A stretch of 17,520 nt of DNA from an uncultured Clostridium sp. Lineage in GTDB: Bacteria; Bacillota; Clostridia; TANB77; CAG-508. Positions 14,958 to 17,520 of this stretch are shown here, in pieces; the stretch's first letter is position 1; each line of letters opens with the position of its first letter. The stretch is taken from assembly GCA_946498265.1 (NCBI GenBank), contig CAMMNR010000019.1, positions 1 to 17,520 of the forward strand, in the 5' to 3' direction. The notes beneath the pieces are model-generated. The model had not been told where the DNA came from. It saw only the letters and a program-made list of their open reading frames with translations, and searched no databases. Both the position numbers and the translations under genes were made by a program.

Positions 14958-15001
14958 ATTTCAAAAGAAAATATATAAATAAAACTAGGGAGGAATAGAA
15001 A

Positions 15002-16930
15002 ATGGAAAAATACGATCATAAATATGGAGCAGACCAAATTCAAGTTTTAGAAGGTTTGGAAGCCGTAAGGAAAAGACCAGGAATGTATATAGGAAGTACA
15101 TCAATAAGAGGACTTCATCATTTAGTATATGAAATTGTAGATAATGGAGTTGATGAAGCATTAGCAGGGTATTGTACAGAGATAAATGTAGTAATAGAAG
15201 AAGGAGATGTAATAAGTGTAACTGACAATGGTAGAGGTATCCCTGTAGAAATACATCCAAAAACACATATTTCAACAGCGGAAACAGTATATACAGTTTT
15301 ACATGCTGGTGGAAAGTTTGGAGGAGATAGTGGATATAAAGTTTCTGGAGGATTGCATGGAGTTGGTGCTTCTGTAGTAAATGCATTATCTAATTGGACT
15401 GAAGTTACAATAAAAAGAGATGGCGGACTTTATCAAATGTATTTTGAAAAAGGAAAAACAATTAAAAAACTTGAAAGAATAGGGAATGCTGAAGGTACAG
15501 GGACAAAAGTAAGATTTTTAGCTGATGATACTATATTTGAAAGTTTAAATTATGAATATGAAGTACTAGAAAAAAGATTTAGAGAAATAGCTTTTCTAAC
15601 AAAAGGTTTAAAAATAACGATAGAAGATAAAAGAGGGGAAGAACCTAAAAAAGCTGAATTCTGCTATGAAGGAGGATTAATTTCTTTCGTAGAATATTTA
15701 AATAAAAATAAAGAAAAATTACATAAATCTCCAATATATATAGAAAAAGATGGAGAAGTACCAGTAGAAATAGCTATACAATATACATCAAGCTATTCAG
15801 AAAATATTTATACATTTGTTAATAATATAAATACAATAGAAGGTGGAACTCACCTTGAAGGATTTAAAAGAGCATTAACAAAAGTTTTTAATGATTATGC
15901 AAGAAGTCACAATATATTAAAAGAAAAAGATAGTAATTTGCAAGGAGAAGATATAAGAGAAGGAATAACAGCAGTTGTTTCAGTAAAAGTAAAAGAACCT
16001 CAATTTGAAGGACAAACTAAAACAAAACTAGGGAATAGCGAAGTTACAGGTGTAGTACAAAGTATGGTTAATGAGGCTTTATCAACATTTTTAGAAGAAA
16101 ATCCTACTGTAGCAAAAGCAATTTTAGAAAAATGTATTAGTGCTTCAAGAGCAAGAGAAGCCGCAAGAAAAGCTAGGGAACTAGTAAGAAAAAAGAGTAA
16201 TTTAGAAACGAGTACATTACCAGGAAAATTAGCAGATTGTAGTAGCAAAAATCCAGATGAATGTGAAGTATACATAGTTGAGGGAGATTCAGCAGGAGGA
16301 AGTGCAAAACAGGGAAGAGACAGAAAATTCCAGGCAATACTTCCTTTATGGGGAAAAATGTTAAATGTAGAAAAAGCAAGAGCAGATAAAATATATGGAA
16401 ACGACAAATTAAATCCAGTAATAATAGCAGTAGGAGGAGGAATTGGTGTAGATTTTGATATAACAAAAATACGATATGGAAAAGTTATAATAATGGCTGA
16501 CGCAGACGTTGATGGAGCACATATACGTACACTTTTATTAACATTTTTCTTTAGATATATGAGACCTTTAATAGAAAATGGAAATGTTTATCTTGCTCAA
16601 CCACCATTATATAAATTAGCAAAAAAAGGAATGCAAGATGTTTATTGCTATACTGATGAAGACTTAGAAAAAGCATTTGTAGAATTAGAAGAAAAAGGAA
16701 TTCCAAGAGACTCTGTATCAATTCAAAGATATAAAGGTCTAGGGGAGATGAATCCAGAGCAATTATGGGAAACAACTATGGATCCAGAAAAAAGAACATT
16801 AATAAAAGTAACAATGGATGATGCTATTAAAGCAGATGAAATTTTTACATTATTAATGGGAGATGAAGTTGAACCAAGAAGAGAGTTTATACAACAAAAT
16901 GCAAAATATGTAAAAAATCTTGACATTTAA
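15002..16930 (+). CDS. gyrB: DNA gyrase subunit B
   Basis: GyrB is the ATPase and TOPRIM subunit of DNA gyrase (A2B2), which introduces negative supercoils. The 642-aa length is typical. The GHKL ATPase domain shows YEIVDNGVDEALAGY, TDNGRGIPV and GGLHGVGASVVNAL. The TOPRIM domain shows EGDSAGG (427-433) and metal-binding DADVD (500-504). The C-terminal QRYKGLGEMNPEQLWETTMDP is intact. The residue matching E. coli K447 appears to be tryptophan (W450 in PLWGK). The ATG follows GGGAGG with an 8-nt spacer. It starts 44 nt after recF, with no terminator between. Confidence 0.99.
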   Translation: MEKYDHKYGADQIQVLEGLEAVRKRPGMYIGSTSIRGLHHLVYEIVDNGVDEALAGYCTEINVVIEEGDVISVTDNGRGIPVEIHPKTHISTAETVYTVLHAGGKFGGDSGYKVSGGLHGVGASVVNALSNWTEVTIKRDGGLYQMYFEKGKTIKKLERIGNAEGTGTKVRFLADDTIFESLNYEYEVLEKRFREIAFLTKGLKITIEDKRGEEPKKAEFCYEGGLISFVEYLNKNKEKLHKSPIYIEKDGEVPVEIAIQYTSSYSENIYTFVNNINTIEGGTHLEGFKRALTKVFNDYARSHNILKEKDSNLQGEDIREGITAVVSVKVKEPQFEGQTKTKLGNSEVTGVVQSMVNEALSTFLEENPTVAKAILEKCISASRAREAARKARELVRKKSNLETSTLPGKLADCSSKNPDECEVYIVEGDSAGGSAKQGRDRKFQAILPLWGKMLNVEKARADKIYGNDKLNPVIIAVGGGIGVDFDITKIRYGKVIIMADADVDGAHIRTLLLTFFFRYMRPLIENGNVYLAQPPLYKLAKKGMQDVYCYTDEDLEKAFVELEEKGIPRDSVSIQRYKGLGEMNPEQLWETTMDPEKRTLIKVTMDDAIKADEIFTLLMGDEVEPRREFIQQNAKYVKNLDI

Positions 16931-16956
16931 TTAATTAAAAAATTTTATAAAAAAAT

Positions 16957-16995
16957 TTAATGGCATATGTTAAAACAACTAACATATGCCATTAA
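16957..16995. terminator. Perfect 16-bp hairpin after gyrB, possibly bidirectional terminator
   Basis: TTAATGGCATATGTTA (16957-16972) and TAACATATGCCATTAA (16980-16995) are perfect inverted repeats with a 7-nt loop. After the stem on the plus strand only TCTATAAAG follows. On the minus strand, the A-rich run at 16945-16956 gives a better U-rich tail. It could end gyrB transcripts and also block transcription from the right. Confidence 0.65.
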
Positions 16996-17013
16996 TCTAT
17001 AAAGCTAATAATA

Positions 17014-17410
17014 ATCTTAGTTAAAACTAATATATCTAATTTTCGAACCTAATATATATTGCTATATAAATAAGCCCTAAACCACATATATTAATCAGTC
17101 ACTCGACTATAAATACACTATAAGTAACTATATTCATCCCAAAGGGACTAATAATAACCACTAAAAATCTAAATATAAAAATAATCTTAGCTCGAATATA
17201 TTACATATCATTTAACCATACATAAAATAAAAAGATCGAAGAATAAAATTAAAATTTTAAAGTACAGCCTACAAACACATAGTATACTCTTATCGCCGAC
17301 ACATAATAATATATTTAAATACACTATTATATATCTTTGTCCGAATATTATTAAACTAATAAAAATCTAATAATACTCTTGGCTCAACTATTATTAACCT
17401 TATAATCATA
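17014..17410. repeat. Degenerate tandem-like repeats downstream of gyrB
   Basis: On the minus strand, a core resembling TYGRGCNAAGA embedded in AT-rich arms recurs. Copies are near 17377-17389, 17335-17345, 17287-17299, 17234-17240 (partial), 17186-17196, about 17140 (very weak), 17096-17106 and 17036-17050. Spacings are mostly 42-53 nt, with one of about 60. Some cores sit between small inverted repeats, for example TAATAATA and TATTATTA around 17377. The plus strand is unusually poor in G here, opposite to the neighbouring genes. No coding frame or known RNA family is recognised. Confidence 0.45.
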
Positions 17411-17520
17411 GTATAAACAAAAATGAAAAAAATATTCAAAAATTTAAAAAAATAAAAAGTAAATAATAAATAAAAAATTAATAAATAATAAATAAATAAA
17501 AAATAAATATAAATAAAAAA
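17411..17520 (+). other. A-rich low-complexity sequence to window edge
   Basis: This stretch is dominated by AAAATAAATAAA-like sequence with no C in the last hundred bases apart from one. It is similar in character to the dnaN-recF spacer. No gene start or regulatory motif is visible; the next gene lies beyond the window. Confidence 0.6.

Noticed and set aside
17014..17410. CRISPR array
   Set aside because: The recurring cores are short and degenerate, spacers are not separated by constant direct repeats, and no cas gene is in the window.

Overview
This window is the replication-origin region of a very AT-rich member of the Bacillota, most likely a Clostridia lineage. The order rpmH-rnpA-yidD-yidC-jag-mnmE-mnmG-rsmG-parA-parB on one strand and dnaA-dnaN-recF-gyrB on the other is the classic Firmicutes oriC layout. 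The small membrane protein of the DUF4446 type after parB is a clostridial habit. Stops include TGA (mnmG), so the standard bacterial code applies. I cannot name a genus. No mobile gene, defence system, CRISPR array, rRNA or tRNA is visible.

Left half (1-9677, all genes on the minus strand, leading strand of the left replichore). A textbook sigma-70-type promoter (9753-9782) drives rpmH (44 aa, TTG start), rnpA, yidD, yidC and jag/khpB: ribosomal protein L34, RNase P protein, and the membrane-insertion module. An intrinsic-terminator-like hairpin follows jag. Then comes mnmE, whose 5' end carries an apparent one-base insertion, a 527-bp gene-free AT-rich gap, and mnmG and rsmG (tRNA-U34 and 16S rRNA modification). 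A 256-bp element bounded by 62-nt near-perfect inverted repeats separates rsmG from parA-parB-DUF4446, which have their own promoter.

Origin (about 9900-13095). DnaA boxes occur in three clusters: upstream of dnaA (9926-10135), between dnaA and dnaN (11622-11778), and as a palindromic pair after dnaN (13058-13093). The middle cluster is followed directly by a run of DnaA-trio-like triplets and an AT-only stretch just before dnaN. This is the best candidate for the unwinding site.

Right half (10160-17520, all genes on the plus strand): dnaA, dnaN, recF, gyrB. The S4-domain gene usually found between dnaN and recF is not present. Its place is taken by about 780 bp of A-rich, nearly C-free low-complexity DNA containing dispersed repeats. 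After gyrB there is a perfect 16-bp hairpin, then about 400 bp of degenerate repeats of roughly 45-50-nt period, then more A-rich low-complexity sequence to the window edge.

Most of the window is conserved housekeeping. The parts worth a second look are the mnmE frameshift, the long inverted-repeat element, the non-coding repeats in the dnaN-recF and post-gyrB spacers, and the fine structure of the origin. I did not find a novel multi-gene system.
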